From: Actinocorallia longicatena
GTDB lineage: Bacteria > Actinomycetota > Actinomycetes > Streptosporangiales > Streptosporangiaceae
DNA length: 64,000 bases
Reading direction: 5' to 3'
Assembly: GCF_039534125.1 (NCBI RefSeq)
Contig: NZ_BAAAUV010000004.1
Coordinates: forward strand, 1-64,000
A program made the translations under genes and the position numbers. Position 1 is the first letter of the stretch. Each line of letters begins with the position of its first letter. This document shows, piece by piece, positions 18,184 through 26,300 of the stretch. The notes under the pieces were generated by a model. The model saw only the letters and a list, made by a program, of their open reading frames with translations. It was not told the origin of the DNA and did no database searches.

Positions 18184-19083
18184 GTGCTGGATGCAGTGGA
18201 CTCCGTGCTGGTCCGCGAACTCCAACGGGACGGCCGGGCGACCTTTCAGGCTCTCGCCGACCGCGTAGGACTTTCCCGCACCGCGGTGCGGGCCCGAGTG
18301 CAGAGCTTGCTGGAGAACGGCGTCGTCCGCGTCGTGGGCATCGTCCACGCCCAGGTGATCGGCGCCAGCGCGGTGGGGCATCTGTCCATCGCCAGTAGCG
18401 GCCCCGCCAGGGAAGTGGCCCGAGAGCTCGCCAAACATCCCGCGCTGTGCTTCGCGGGACTGACCACCGGCCCGCACGCCGTCGTCGCCGAGGCCAGGGC
18501 CAAGGACGACAGCGCGCTCGCCACCGTCGTCGACGACATCCGGCAGCTCGGCGGGGTCCACTCCGTCGAGGTGTTCCGGGCCGTCGAGGTCGCCAAGGAC
18601 GCCCACTCGGTCGTCCGCCCGCTGGGCGACGTCGCCCTCGACGACATCGACTGGAGACTCCTGCAGGAGCTCCAGCGCGACGGCCGCGCCCCCTACACCC
18701 GTCTCGCCGGCATCATCGGGCTCTCGCAGGCCGCCACGCGCGCCCGCGTCGTCCGCCTGATGCGCTCCGGCGTCATCCAGGTGACCGGGCTGGCCGATCC
18801 GGCCGCGCTGGGGAGCCTGGAGCTGGCGGCCTTCGGGGTCGTCGCGGGGAGCGCCGTCCGCCGGGTCGCGCAGGAGCTGGGGGCGCTGGAGGGCGTCCGC
18901 TACCTGGCGTCCGGGTTCGGCCGCTTCGACCTGGTCGGACGAGCGGAGGCGTCGTCTCCGTCCTCGCTCGTCGACGTCCTCGACGCCGTCCGTTCGGTGT
19001 CCGGGGTGCAGCACCTCGACTCCTGGCATGTGCTCGACGTCGTCAAGGAGTCCTACGCAGCGGATCTGCCCGACCGTTCGTGA
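18184..19083 (+). CDS. Tandem-duplicated Lrp/AsnC family regulator
   Basis: A 299-residue protein made of two full Lrp/AsnC units in one chain. Unit 1 (about 1-150) has an HTH at LVRELQRDGRATFQALADRVGLSRTAV (shown split: LADRVGLSRTAVRARV) and a RAM-like ligand domain. Unit 2 (about 155-299) starts DDIDWRLLQELQRDGRAPY with its own HTH, IIGLSQAATRARVVRL. Such double Lrp proteins occur in actinomycetes and may act as pseudo-octamers. The GTG start at 18184 follows AGGAGGAACTTCC, a strong ribosome binding site. The ligand (amino acid or acid) is unknown. Confidence 0.85.
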   Translation: MLDAVDSVLVRELQRDGRATFQALADRVGLSRTAVRARVQSLLENGVVRVVGIVHAQVIGASAVGHLSIASSGPAREVARELAKHPALCFAGLTTGPHAVVAEARAKDDSALATVVDDIRQLGGVHSVEVFRAVEVAKDAHSVVRPLGDVALDDIDWRLLQELQRDGRAPYTRLAGIIGLSQAATRARVVRLMRSGVIQVTGLADPAALGSLELAAFGVVAGSAVRRVAQELGALEGVRYLASGFGRFDLVGRAEASSPSSLVDVLDAVRSVSGVQHLDSWHVLDVVKESYAADLPDRS

Positions 19084-19092
19084 ACCTCCGAC

Positions 19093-19104
19093 GTAACTAG
19101 TTAC
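19093..19104. promoter_or_regulatory. Perfect 12-bp palindrome GTAACTAGTTAC upstream of lysR
   Basis: GTAACTAGTTAC lies 60 bases before the LysR start codon and just after the Lrp stop. It is AT-rich against a GC-rich background, so chance is less likely. It is a candidate site for LysR autoregulation or for another dimeric regulator. Confidence 0.4.
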
Positions 19105-19151
19105 AACCGGTGGCTTTCCGTCATGTCCCGGACCGTGACGAACTTCTGCCA

Positions 19152-19157
19152 TACCGT
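19152..19157 (+). promoter_or_regulatory. Putative -10 (TACCGT) of leaderless lysR
   Basis: TACCGT ends 6 nt before the ATG at 19164, and the gene has no Shine-Dalgarno. Confidence 0.35.
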
Positions 19158-19163
19158 CGAAGC

Positions 19164-20021
19164 ATGAATCTGCGGCAGTTGCGCTACGTCGTGGCCACCG
19201 CCGACCACGGCACGATGACGTCGGCGGCACAGGCGCTCTACGTCGCCCAGCCCGCGCTCTCACGAGCGGTACGGGAACTGGAGCGGGAGTTGGGCATCGA
19301 GCTGTTCGCCAGGTCTGGACGGGGGGTGGTGTTGACCGTAGCGGGGGAGCAGGTGGTCCGCCAGGCCCGGATCGCGCTGGAGGCGGTCGACGCGATCGAG
19401 GCGGTCACACGGGGGAACGGGCGGGGCGCGGAGTTGCGCATCGCCACCACGCCGACGCTGGAGCCCGAGCTGACCGGGAGGCTTCTGCCCCGGTTCGCCC
19501 GGGACCAGCCGGCCGTCCGGGTCCGGGTGGTGCGGTGCGACGGCCGCGAGGCCGTCGGAGCCGCCATCCGGGCGGGCCGGGCGGACCTCGCGGTCACCGA
19601 CCTTCCGGTCCCGGGCGACCTGGCGGCCCACCCCTTCGAGCAGCGGGAGGTGGTCCTCATCTCGCCCCCCGGGCTCAAGCTGCGCGACCCCGTCCCGCTG
19701 AAGGAACTCGACGGGCTGCGCCTGATCATGCCGACCAGGGGCACCGCCCGGCGCGCCGAGATGGACGCCATGCTCGTCCGGATCGGCGCCACCCCGGTGG
19801 TGGCCGTCGAGTCGGACGAGCGGGGCGCCTGGCTCGGCTGGGTGCGGGCCGGGCGAGGCTCCCTGCTCTGGTACCGCAACCAGGTCGAGGACGTCGAAGG
19901 GCTCAGCCTGAGGTCCCTGATCCCCCCGATCACCCGGACCATCGGCCTGGTCCACGCCCACCGGCCGCTCCCGGCGCTGGCCCGGGAGTTCCTGGCCTTC
20001 GCCAAGGAGGCCGGCGCTTAG
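19164..20021 (+). CDS. LysR family transcriptional regulator
   Basis: A 285-residue LysR-type regulator. The N-terminal winged HTH is textbook (MNLRQLRYVVATADHGTMTS, AAQALYVAQPALSRAVRELERELG), followed by a periplasmic-binding-like effector domain. Co-inducer and targets are unknown. The only neighbours are regulators upstream and a convergent surE-like gene, so no obvious divergent target gene exists, which is unusual for LysR. The ATG at 19164 fits the family N-terminus exactly. Confidence 0.9.
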   Translation: MNLRQLRYVVATADHGTMTSAAQALYVAQPALSRAVRELERELGIELFARSGRGVVLTVAGEQVVRQARIALEAVDAIEAVTRGNGRGAELRIATTPTLEPELTGRLLPRFARDQPAVRVRVVRCDGREAVGAAIRAGRADLAVTDLPVPGDLAAHPFEQREVVLISPPGLKLRDPVPLKELDGLRLIMPTRGTARRAEMDAMLVRIGATPVVAVESDERGAWLGWVRAGRGSLLWYRNQVEDVEGLSLRSLIPPITRTIGLVHAHRPLPALAREFLAFAKEAGA

Positions 20022-20029
20022 AAGAGGAT

Positions 20030-20884
20030 TCAGGGGAGGAGACCGAGGAGCGCGGCGGAGCCGTCCAGGGTCCAGTCGGCGTCCAGGGGCGTGACGCTGA
20101 CGTGGTCCGCGGCCAGGGCCGTGGTGTCGGCGCCCTTGACCGGCTCAGGGACGGCGGGGAAGTCCGGCGCGATGACGTAGCTGTCGGGACCGGCCGGGAC
20201 GTACTTCGGAACCACGAACGAGGTGCGTCCCAGCCGGGTGATCCGGGTGCCCTTCGGGGTCCCGATGGGGTAGTTGACGTTGAGCACGAGGTGGGCGGGG
20301 AGGACCCGGCCCCTGCTCGCGGCGGCGAGACGTCCGACGAGGGACGCCACATAGGAGGCGGTGGCGGGGAAGGCCCGGACCGTCGCCTCCTGGCCCGCCG
20401 CGAGATCCAGTTCGGTGCTGACGGCCAGGGCGGGGACGCCGAGCTCGTCGGCGGTCACGGCCGCGCCGACCGTTCCCGAGTGGTTGGCGATGGCGCCGGT
20501 GTTCTGGCCGAAGTTCGCTCCCGAGACCACCAGATCGGGCGGTGCCGCGCCGAAGACCACCTGGACGCCGAACATGACCGAGTCCGCGGGCGTCCCCGCC
20601 ACCGACCAGACGCCGGGCGACTGCTGCCGGGCCGAGATCGGCTGCCCGAACCTCAGGGTCTCCGCGGCGGAGACACCGCTCTGGTCGGTCAGCGGGGCCA
20701 CGACCGTCACCCGGTGACCCGCCGCGGTGAGGGCCTCCCGGACGGCCGCCAGGCCCGGCGCGGCGTAGCCGTCGTCGTTGGTCAGCAGGATGCGGAGGGA
20801 GCGCGGGGCCCTGCCCTGCGCGGGGGCGGCGGGTGCCGCGATCGGGAGCAGGACCAGGCTGAGGGCTGCGGCGCGGAGCTTCAC
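20030..20884 (-). CDS. surE: SurE family 5'-nucleotidase/acid phosphatase, exported
   Basis: A 284-residue SurE-fold protein with the metal-binding signature RILLTNDDGYAAPGLAAV and downstream DLVVSGANFGQNTGAIANHSGTVGAA, both diagnostic. Unlike cytoplasmic SurE, it starts with a signal peptide (MKLRAAALSLVLLPIAAPAAPA, about 22 residues, AXA cleavage). It is thus predicted to dephosphorylate nucleotides or other phosphate esters outside the cytoplasm, perhaps for phosphate scavenging. GTG start with GAGGTGATCC upstream. It converges with lysR, 8 bp between stops. Confidence 0.88.
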   Translation of the reverse strand: MKLRAAALSLVLLPIAAPAAPAQGRAPRSLRILLTNDDGYAAPGLAAVREALTAAGHRVTVVAPLTDQSGVSAAETLRFGQPISARQQSPGVWSVAGTPADSVMFGVQVVFGAAPPDLVVSGANFGQNTGAIANHSGTVGAAVTADELGVPALAVSTELDLAAGQEATVRAFPATASYVASLVGRLAAASRGRVLPAHLVLNVNYPIGTPKGTRITRLGRTSFVVPKYVPAGPDSYVIAPDFPAVPEPVKGADTTALAADHVSVTPLDADWTLDGSAALLGLLP

Positions 20885-20967
20885 GGATCACCTCGGGGAG
20901 GGAGGGGAGGGACCCGCCCATGGTGTGATCGGGCTCACGGTCCCGGCCAAGACCCGTTCCGTCCGTT

Positions 20968-20986
20968 CCATGCCCTCCCGGCATGG
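20968..20986 (-). terminator. Hairpin after folP2
   Basis: CCATGCC, 5-base loop CTCCC, GGCATGG: 7-bp perfect stem, 12 bases past the folP2 stop (20998) on the - strand. There is no T tract. Confidence 0.4.
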
Positions 20987-20997
20987 GCCCAGGTGGG

Positions 20998-21840
20998 TCA
21001 GGGCGCCGCGCGGCGCATTGCGGCCACCCGGTCCAGGGCGGCCCGGGCCCCGGCGACGTCGTGGACACGGAAGACCCGTGCCCCCTGCCAGGCCGAGACG
21101 CCCAGCACGGCCATCGTCCCCACGCCCCGCTTGTCCACCGGACGGCCGAGCGCCTCACCGATGAAGTCCTTGTTGGAGACGGCCACCAGGACCGGCCAGC
21201 CGGTCGCGACCATCTCGTCCAGGCGGCGGCTGATCTCCAGCGACTGGCGGGTGTTCTTGCCGAAGTCGTGCGCCGGATCGATCAGGATGCCGTCGCGGCG
21301 CACGCCGAGCGCCACGGCCCGCTCCGCCTCGGCCGTCACATGGCCGATCACGTCGGCCAGGACGTCACCGTAGGCGACCCGGTGCGGCCGGGTGCGCGGC
21401 TCCTGGGCGCCCGCGTGCGCGCAGACCAGGCCGAGGCCGTGCTCGGCGGCGACCACCGCGAGCTCGGGATCGGGGCCGCCCCAGGTGTCGTTGAGCAGGT
21501 CGGCCCCGGCGGCGGCCACGGCCGCGCCGACCTCCGCCCGCCAGGTGTCGACGCTGATCACGATGTCGGGATGCCGGTCGCGCACGGCGGCCACGGTGTC
21601 CACGACCCGGCGCAGTTCCTCCGCGACGTCGACGTCGTCGCCGGGCCCCGCCTTCACCCCGCCGATGTCGATCAGGTCGGCCCCCTCGGCGACGGCCCGG
21701 TCCACCGCCGCCATCGCGGCGTCGAAGCCGAAGGTCGCGCCCTTGTCGAAGAAGGAGTCGGGGGTCCGGTTGACCACGGCCATCACCGAGAACTCCGGCA
21801 GGACGCGCCGGCCCAGGCGCAGGCTCACCGGCTCCACCAC
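20998..21840 (-). CDS. folP2: FolP2-like dihydropteroate synthase homologue
   Basis: A 280-residue TIM barrel of the DHPS family: VMAVVNRTPDSFFDKGATF at the pterin-site start, ADLIDIGGVKAGPG, ISVDTW, LLNDTWGG and LIDPAHDFGKNTRQSLEISRR. The FFDKGATF and HDFGKNT variants match mycobacterial FolP2, which was reported not to act as a true DHPS, rather than FolP1. In mycobacteria folP2 sits beside gpgS; here a Rieske protein overlaps its start instead. GTG start at 21840. Confidence 0.83.
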   Translation of the reverse strand: MVEPVSLRLGRRVLPEFSVMAVVNRTPDSFFDKGATFGFDAAMAAVDRAVAEGADLIDIGGVKAGPGDDVDVAEELRRVVDTVAAVRDRHPDIVISVDTWRAEVGAAVAAAGADLLNDTWGGPDPELAVVAAEHGLGLVCAHAGAQEPRTRPHRVAYGDVLADVIGHVTAEAERAVALGVRRDGILIDPAHDFGKNTRQSLEISRRLDEMVATGWPVLVAVSNKDFIGEALGRPVDKRGVGTMAVLGVSAWQGARVFRVHDVAGARAALDRVAAMRRAAP

Positions 21841-22187
21841 GTCCGCCGGGGGTGCGGGCGGGTGGAGACGAAGATATCACCCTCGGTGACGATCACCGGA
21901 TACGTGGCGAGGCGCCTGCTCGACGGTCCCCGCCGGATCCGCCCGTCCGCCAGGGCGAACCTGGCCCCGTGCAGCGGGCATTCCAGACAGTCCTCCACCA
22001 CGCTCCCCTTCTTGAGCAGCGCCCCGGAATGGGGGCACACCGCCGCGACCGCATACAGTGAGTCACCGGACCGGCAGACGAGGATCGGGAATCCCGGTAC
22101 CGGACGGATCTCTCCCGGCATGATCTCACCGGTCGCGCACACCGCCACGAGCGGCCTGTCCTCGTGCATTGGAGGAGCGTCACACAC
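21825..22187 (-). CDS. Rieske [2Fe-2S] ferredoxin-like protein
   Basis: A 120-residue soluble Rieske protein. The cluster motif is complete: CPH (in AAVCPHSGALLKKG), 16 residues later CPLH (DCLECPLHGARF). This is C-x-H ... C-x2-H, coordinating one [2Fe-2S]. It likely carries electrons for an oxygenase or reductase; no such partner is adjacent. The GTG at 22187 is the first start; an ATG at 22169 (MHEDRPL) is possible. Its end overlaps the folP2 start by 16 bp, so the two are translated together. Confidence 0.87.
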   Translation of the reverse strand: MCDAPPMHEDRPLVAVCATGEIMPGEIRPVPGFPILVCRSGDSLYAVAAVCPHSGALLKKGSVVEDCLECPLHGARFALADGRIRRGPSSRRLATYPVIVTEGDIFVSTRPHPRRTWWSR

Positions 22188-22337
22188 CCTGATCTTCCAG
22201 GCGAGTCGAACCCCGTTCGGGTCTTCCTGTGCCCCGGACTACTCAGGAGTACCGCAAGGTCGATAACCTCGTCTTTCACACGTTTTGTACGTGGTTTTTG
22301 TTGGCCGTGCCTTCAGGCACATCAGAGGGGGGTTCCG

Positions 22338-23366
22338 CTGACCAGGCGAGCGCTCATCACCGGCATCACCGGCCAGGACGGGTCGTACCTAGCGGAGCAC
22401 CTGCTCGCCGAGGGTTACGAGGTCTGGGGCCTGGTGCGCGGCCAGGCCAATCCGCACGTCGCGCGGCTCCGGAAACACATCGGCGACATCAAGATCACTG
22501 CGGGGGACCTGCTCGACCAGGGCTCCCTGATCTCGGCCGTCGAGCGGGTCCAGCCCGACGAGGTCTACAACCTGGGCGCCATCTCGTTCGTGCCGCTGTC
22601 GTGGCAGCAGGCCGAGCTCACCGCGGGGGTGACCGGCATGGGCCCGCTGCGCATGCTGGAGGCCATCCGCGTCGTGAGCGGCATCAGCCAGTCCCGCACC
22701 CCGGATCCGCGCGCGCAGATCCGGTTCTACCAGGCGTCCTCCTCGGAGATGTTCGGCCAGGTCCGCGAGACCCCGCAGAACGAGCTGACGCCCTTCCACC
22801 CGCGCAGCCCGTACGGGGTGGCGAAGGCCTACGGGCACTTCATCACCCAGAACTTCCGTGAGTCCTACGGCATGTTCGCCGTCAGCGGGATCCTGTTCAA
22901 CCACGAGTCGCCCCGGCGCGGCCCCGAGTTCGTCACCAGGAAGATCACCCTGGGCGCGGCACGGATCAAGCTCGGTCTCGCCACCGAGCTGCGCCTGGGC
23001 AACCTCGACGCGCGCAGGGACTGGGGTTTCGCCGGGGACTACGCCCGCGCCATGCACATGATGACGGTCGCGGACACGCCCGAGGACTACGTGATCGGCA
23101 CCGGCGTCACCCAGTCGGTCCGGCACCTGGTGAAGCTCGCCTTCGACACCGTCGGGCTGAACTGGGAGGACCACGTGGTCCTCGATCCCAAGTACAACCG
23201 GCCCGCCGAGGTCGACCTGCTCTGCGCCGACCCGAAGAAGGCGCGCGAGCAGCTCGGCTGGGAGCCCGATGTCACCTTCGAGGAACTCGTGGCGATGATG
23301 GTCGAGTCCGACCTGAAGCTCCTGGACGGCTCCAGCGGCGAGGAGTTCGGCACCGATCACTGGTAG
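22338..23366 (+). CDS. gmd: GDP-mannose 4,6-dehydratase (apparent CTG start)
   Basis: A 342-residue extended SDR converting GDP-D-mannose to GDP-4-keto-6-deoxymannose, for deoxyhexose glycans. NAD loop ITGITGQDGSYLAEHLL at the very N-terminus; QPDEVYNLGAISFVP; active-site region FYQASSSEMFGQV and SPYGVAKAYGH (Tyr-x3-Lys); NLDARRDWGFAGDYARAM. Family members begin MTKRALITGITG; here the frame reads CTG-ACC-AGG-CGA, with AGAGGGGGG 5 bases upstream. No in-frame ATG, GTG or TTG lies near. I therefore call CTG at 22338 as start. No fucose synthase or glycosyltransferase is adjacent. Confidence 0.9.
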   Translation: MTRRALITGITGQDGSYLAEHLLAEGYEVWGLVRGQANPHVARLRKHIGDIKITAGDLLDQGSLISAVERVQPDEVYNLGAISFVPLSWQQAELTAGVTGMGPLRMLEAIRVVSGISQSRTPDPRAQIRFYQASSSEMFGQVRETPQNELTPFHPRSPYGVAKAYGHFITQNFRESYGMFAVSGILFNHESPRRGPEFVTRKITLGAARIKLGLATELRLGNLDARRDWGFAGDYARAMHMMTVADTPEDYVIGTGVTQSVRHLVKLAFDTVGLNWEDHVVLDPKYNRPAEVDLLCADPKKAREQLGWEPDVTFEELVAMMVESDLKLLDGSSGEEFGTDHW

Positions 23367-23382
23367 CGGGGCACCCGCCGGT

Positions 23383-23408
23383 CCGGAGCGGTCACCTGCC
23401 CGCTCCGG
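23383..23408. terminator. Hairpin between converging genes
   Basis: CCGGAGCGG and CCGCTCCGG, 9-bp perfect arms with an 8-base loop, lie between the gmd stop and the end of the facing gene. No T tract, so this is a GC-rich actinobacterial-type terminator candidate. Confidence 0.45.
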
Positions 23409-23417
23409 CCGTGCGCG

Positions 23418-24218
23418 CTACCGGGCGCGGATCACCGCGACCTGGTCCCAGACGGCCCGGCGCAGCGCGTCGGGGCCGGCCGGGGTCCCGGGTCGCCGCA
23501 GCACCTCGGCCCGTGCCCTGCGGGCCGTGCCGATCTTCTCGCGGTAGTTCCGGAAGATCTGCACCTCGCCGGTCGGCCACCGGCCGTGTTCGCCGAGGTA
23601 GGCGTGGTCCGTGCCGTACCGGGCCGAGTCCAGGTCTGCCGCGGACACCGCCCACGTCCGCGCCTCGAGGGCGCTGCCCGGGCGGAGGACGATGGCGCCG
23701 CCCGCCCTGGTCACGTCTCCTGAGTCCCGGTGGTGGTGCGCCGGGACCGTGCGCCGGTACCAGCCCCGCACGTCGGCGAGAGCGGCGTCGAGGCCGGGGG
23801 TGCGCCATCTGACGGTCCCGTCGGAGCCGCCCCGGCGCAGCCCGGTCCGCAGATCTTTGATCGCCCGCGGGGTCAGCCCGGTGTGCCAGGCGGGCAGCAG
23901 GACGATCGGGTCGGCGGGATCGGCGTCGAAGGGGGTCGGGTCGAGGAACGCGGGTCCGATCGCCACGACCGTGCCCGGCCGCGCCTGGTAGGCCAGGCCC
24001 CACAGCAGCCGCCCGAACAGGCGGGCTCCACGATCGTCGGAGAGCACGTGCCAGGTCTCGTGGAAGAAGTTCGTGCTGAACCGGGCGGTGGTCCCCGGCC
24101 GGGGCGTGACGACCGTGTAGGGCCGTCCGTCCAGGCGCAGGGACCGCCGGTGCAGCTTCATGCCGTCGGCGGGGGCCCGGGCGTTCCCGGGCCGCTGCCT
24201 CGCCTGGCGGGCGCTCAT
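23418..24218 (-). CDS. Conserved hypothetical protein translationally coupled to RtcB
   Basis: A 266-residue protein I do not recognise. Visible features are a charged N-terminus (MKLHRRSLRLDGRPYTVV from residue 20), NFFHETWHVLSDD, PIVLLPAWHTGLTPRAIKDLRTGLRRGG and a His-rich TVPAHHHRDSG stretch. There is no signal peptide or membrane segment. The ATG overlaps the rtcB stop (ATGA at 24215-24218), so it is made from the same message and in ratio with RtcB. That suggests a role with the RNA ligase, but this is inference from position only. Confidence 0.6.
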   Translation of the reverse strand: MSARQARQRPGNARAPADGMKLHRRSLRLDGRPYTVVTPRPGTTARFSTNFFHETWHVLSDDRGARLFGRLLWGLAYQARPGTVVAIGPAFLDPTPFDADPADPIVLLPAWHTGLTPRAIKDLRTGLRRGGSDGTVRWRTPGLDAALADVRGWYRRTVPAHHHRDSGDVTRAGGAIVLRPGSALEARTWAVSAADLDSARYGTDHAYLGEHGRWPTGEVQIFRNYREKIGTARRARAEVLRRPGTPAGPDALRRAVWDQVAVIRAR

Positions 24219-25411
24219 CCCTTGACGCAGATCAGCTGCTTGAGGTGGGCGACGACCTCGACCAGGTCGTGCTGGGCCTCGATGACGGACTCCAGGTCCT
24301 TGTAGGCGCCGGGGATCTCGTCGATCACCCCGGAGTCCTTACGGCACTCGACGCCCCTGGTCTGCTCCTCGAGGTCGGCGACGGTGAACCGCTTGCGGGC
24401 CTGGGTGCGGCTCATGAGCCGGCCCGCGCCGTGCGACGCGGAGTTGAAGGCCTGCGGGTTGCCGAGACCCCGGACGATGTAGGTGCCGGTCGCCATCGAT
24501 CCCGGGATGATCCCCAGATCGCCCCGGCCGGCCCGGATCGCGCCCTTGCGGGTCACGATCACATCGACGCCGTCGTAGGTCTCCTCGGCCACGTAGTTGT
24601 GGTGGCAGGAGATCGGCCGGTCCCAGGAGATCCTGCGGCCCGCGAAGGCCGCCTCGATCGCCCCCTGGCTCATCGCCAGCATCATCGCCCGGTTCCGGCG
24701 CGCGTACTCCTGAGCCCAGAACAGGTCCCTGCGGTACTCCTCCATCTTCACCGTCCCGGACAGGAAGACCGCGAGATCGGGGTCGGGCAGGTCCTGGTTG
24801 TGCGGAAGCCTCTTGGCCGCCTCGATGTGGTGCTCGGCGATGACGTTGCCCACGTTCCTGGAACCGGAGTGCAGGACGATCCACACCGAGCCGTCGTCGT
24901 CGGCGCAGAACTCCCAGAAATGGTTGCCGCCGCCCAGGCTCGACATCTGCGACCTGACCCGGCCGAGGTTGACCTTGACGCCCGGATGGAGGTCGTCGAA
25001 TCCTTTCCAGAATTCGTACCAGCCCCGCTCCCTCAGATGCGGGACCGTCGAGGGATCCACCGGATTCCGGTGCATTCCCCGGCCCACCGGAATGGTCTTC
25101 TCGACCCTGGACCGCAAGGTTCCCAGATCGTCGGGAAGGTCGTTCACCGTGAGGTCCGACCGCACCGCGGTCATGCCGCAGCCGATGTCCACGCCCACCG
25201 CGGCGGGGGAGACGGCGTCCCTCATCGCGATGACGGAACCGACCGTCGCGCCCTTGCCGTAGTGCACGTCGGGCATGACGGCCACACCGTGCACCCAGGG
25301 AAGGGAGGCCACGTTCTCCAGCTGGCGGAGCGCGCTGTCCTCCACGCCGGCGGGGTCGGTCCACATCCGGATCGGAACGGTGCGGCCCCGCAAAATCTCG
25401 TAAGGCAACAC
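24215..25411 (-). CDS. rtcB: RtcB family RNA ligase
   Basis: A 398-residue RtcB: joins RNA 2',3'-cyclic phosphate or 3'-phosphate ends to 5'-OH ends with GTP and Mn. Motifs are present in order: MPDVHYGKGATVGSVIA, VGVDIGCGMTAVR (metal-binding Cys), SSLGGGNHFWE, VLHSGSRNVGN, SCHHNYVAEE and FNSASHGAGRLMSRTQA (His that takes GMP). The GTG at 25411 (VLPYEILRGR) has AGGAGA 5 bases upstream and fits family length; the frame extends further upstream without support. No archease or RtcR is nearby. Confidence 0.93.
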   Translation of the reverse strand: MLPYEILRGRTVPIRMWTDPAGVEDSALRQLENVASLPWVHGVAVMPDVHYGKGATVGSVIAMRDAVSPAAVGVDIGCGMTAVRSDLTVNDLPDDLGTLRSRVEKTIPVGRGMHRNPVDPSTVPHLRERGWYEFWKGFDDLHPGVKVNLGRVRSQMSSLGGGNHFWEFCADDDGSVWIVLHSGSRNVGNVIAEHHIEAAKRLPHNQDLPDPDLAVFLSGTVKMEEYRRDLFWAQEYARRNRAMMLAMSQGAIEAAFAGRRISWDRPISCHHNYVAEETYDGVDVIVTRKGAIRAGRGDLGIIPGSMATGTYIVRGLGNPQAFNSASHGAGRLMSRTQARKRFTVADLEEQTRGVECRKDSGVIDEIPGAYKDLESVIEAQHDLVEVVAHLKQLICVKG

Positions 25412-25492
25412 CGTCTCCTTTTCTCGTCGCCGGGTGGTGCCGGGACAATGAAGCCAGAAAAGGCGCGGCCGATTCAAACCATTTATCGGTGA

Positions 25493-26029
25493 TTACAGAT
25501 CGGGATCGTGCGGCTGGGCGTCGGCGAGGGGGCGGAGCGCCTCACGCTGCGGGACGATCATCATGCTGAAGTCCGCCGAGGCGATGATCCGCTCCTCGTC
25601 GTCGGTGACCCGGCAGTCGACGATGACGAGCTGGCGGCCGACCTTGATGACCTCGGCGCGGGCGTAGACCATCTCGCCGTGCGGTCGGCCGAGGTAGCGG
25701 ACGTGCAGGTCCGCGGTCACGAGGGACTGCTCGCCGGGACGGAATCCCGAGCCGCGGGCGGCCGCGGTGCCCGCGGCGACGTCGATGAGGGTCGCGATGG
25801 CGCCGCCGTGCAGGTTGGCGGTGCTGTTGAACGCCTCCTCCCGGACCGGCATCGAGACGATCGCGTGCCGTGCGCCGATCTCGATGATCTCCAGGGCGAG
25901 GAGATGGTGCAGCGGGGTGTTGCGGCGCAGCTCGGTCCGGACGAACTCCTGGTCGGCCTCGGGCAGATCGGTGATGCGGACGGTGGCAGGCCCGTCCGGT
26001 CCGTCATGAAGTCCTGGTCGCTCGCTCAT
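25493..26029 (-). CDS. PaaI-type hotdog-fold thioesterase
   Basis: A 178-residue protein with the PaaI hotdog core: AFNSTANLHGGAIATLIDVAAGTAA (catalytic HGG and Asp region; written as NLHGGAIATLIDVAAG), TADLHVRYLGRPHG and ADFSMMIV. It probably hydrolyses an aromatic or acyl-CoA thioester. The N-terminal 30 residues are extra to the core. It is upstream of rtcB on the same strand with an 81-bp gap, so it is not clearly in one operon. The ATG at 26029 has a GAGGGGAG site. Confidence 0.85.
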   Translation of the reverse strand: MSERPGLHDGPDGPATVRITDLPEADQEFVRTELRRNTPLHHLLALEIIEIGARHAIVSMPVREEAFNSTANLHGGAIATLIDVAAGTAAARGSGFRPGEQSLVTADLHVRYLGRPHGEMVYARAEVIKVGRQLVIVDCRVTDDEERIIASADFSMMIVPQREALRPLADAQPHDPDL

Positions 26030-26086
26030 CTTTGTCGCTCCCCTCGGTTCCGCGTCCCTGCGGGACAGACCATTATGGAACCCGGA

Positions 26087-26103
26087 CGGTCACATGGTGA
26101 CCG
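26087..26103. promoter_or_regulatory. Inverted repeat CGGTCAC-ATG-GTGACCG
   Basis: Perfect 7-base arms with a 3-base centre, 58 bases upstream of the thioesterase start in the 271-bp divergent gap. A second imperfect hairpin (GTCGG...CCGAC with GGGGTG/CACCC inside) follows at about 26111-26140. Either could be an operator for the divergent pair. Confidence 0.4.
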
Positions 26104-26300
26104 GGGGGTCGGAGGGGTGATCTCCACCACCCCCGACGGCCCGGGCGAGGCCCCTCCGCAACTGTAAGTGGTCGATCCCTCACGGTTTGATGCTGGAAGG
26201 GGCCAAAGTTCTTCGCCCGGTTAACACACGTGATAAACCAAAGCAGCGCCAACCGGACTCGGTCGTGGCGCTTCGGAAAACAGGCGAGGGGGCAGTGCCG

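Noticed and set aside
17973..18398. A 141-codon frame after the SARP gene
   Set aside because: It runs into the Lrp gene in another frame, its composition is Arg-rich, and it has no motif or ribosome binding site.
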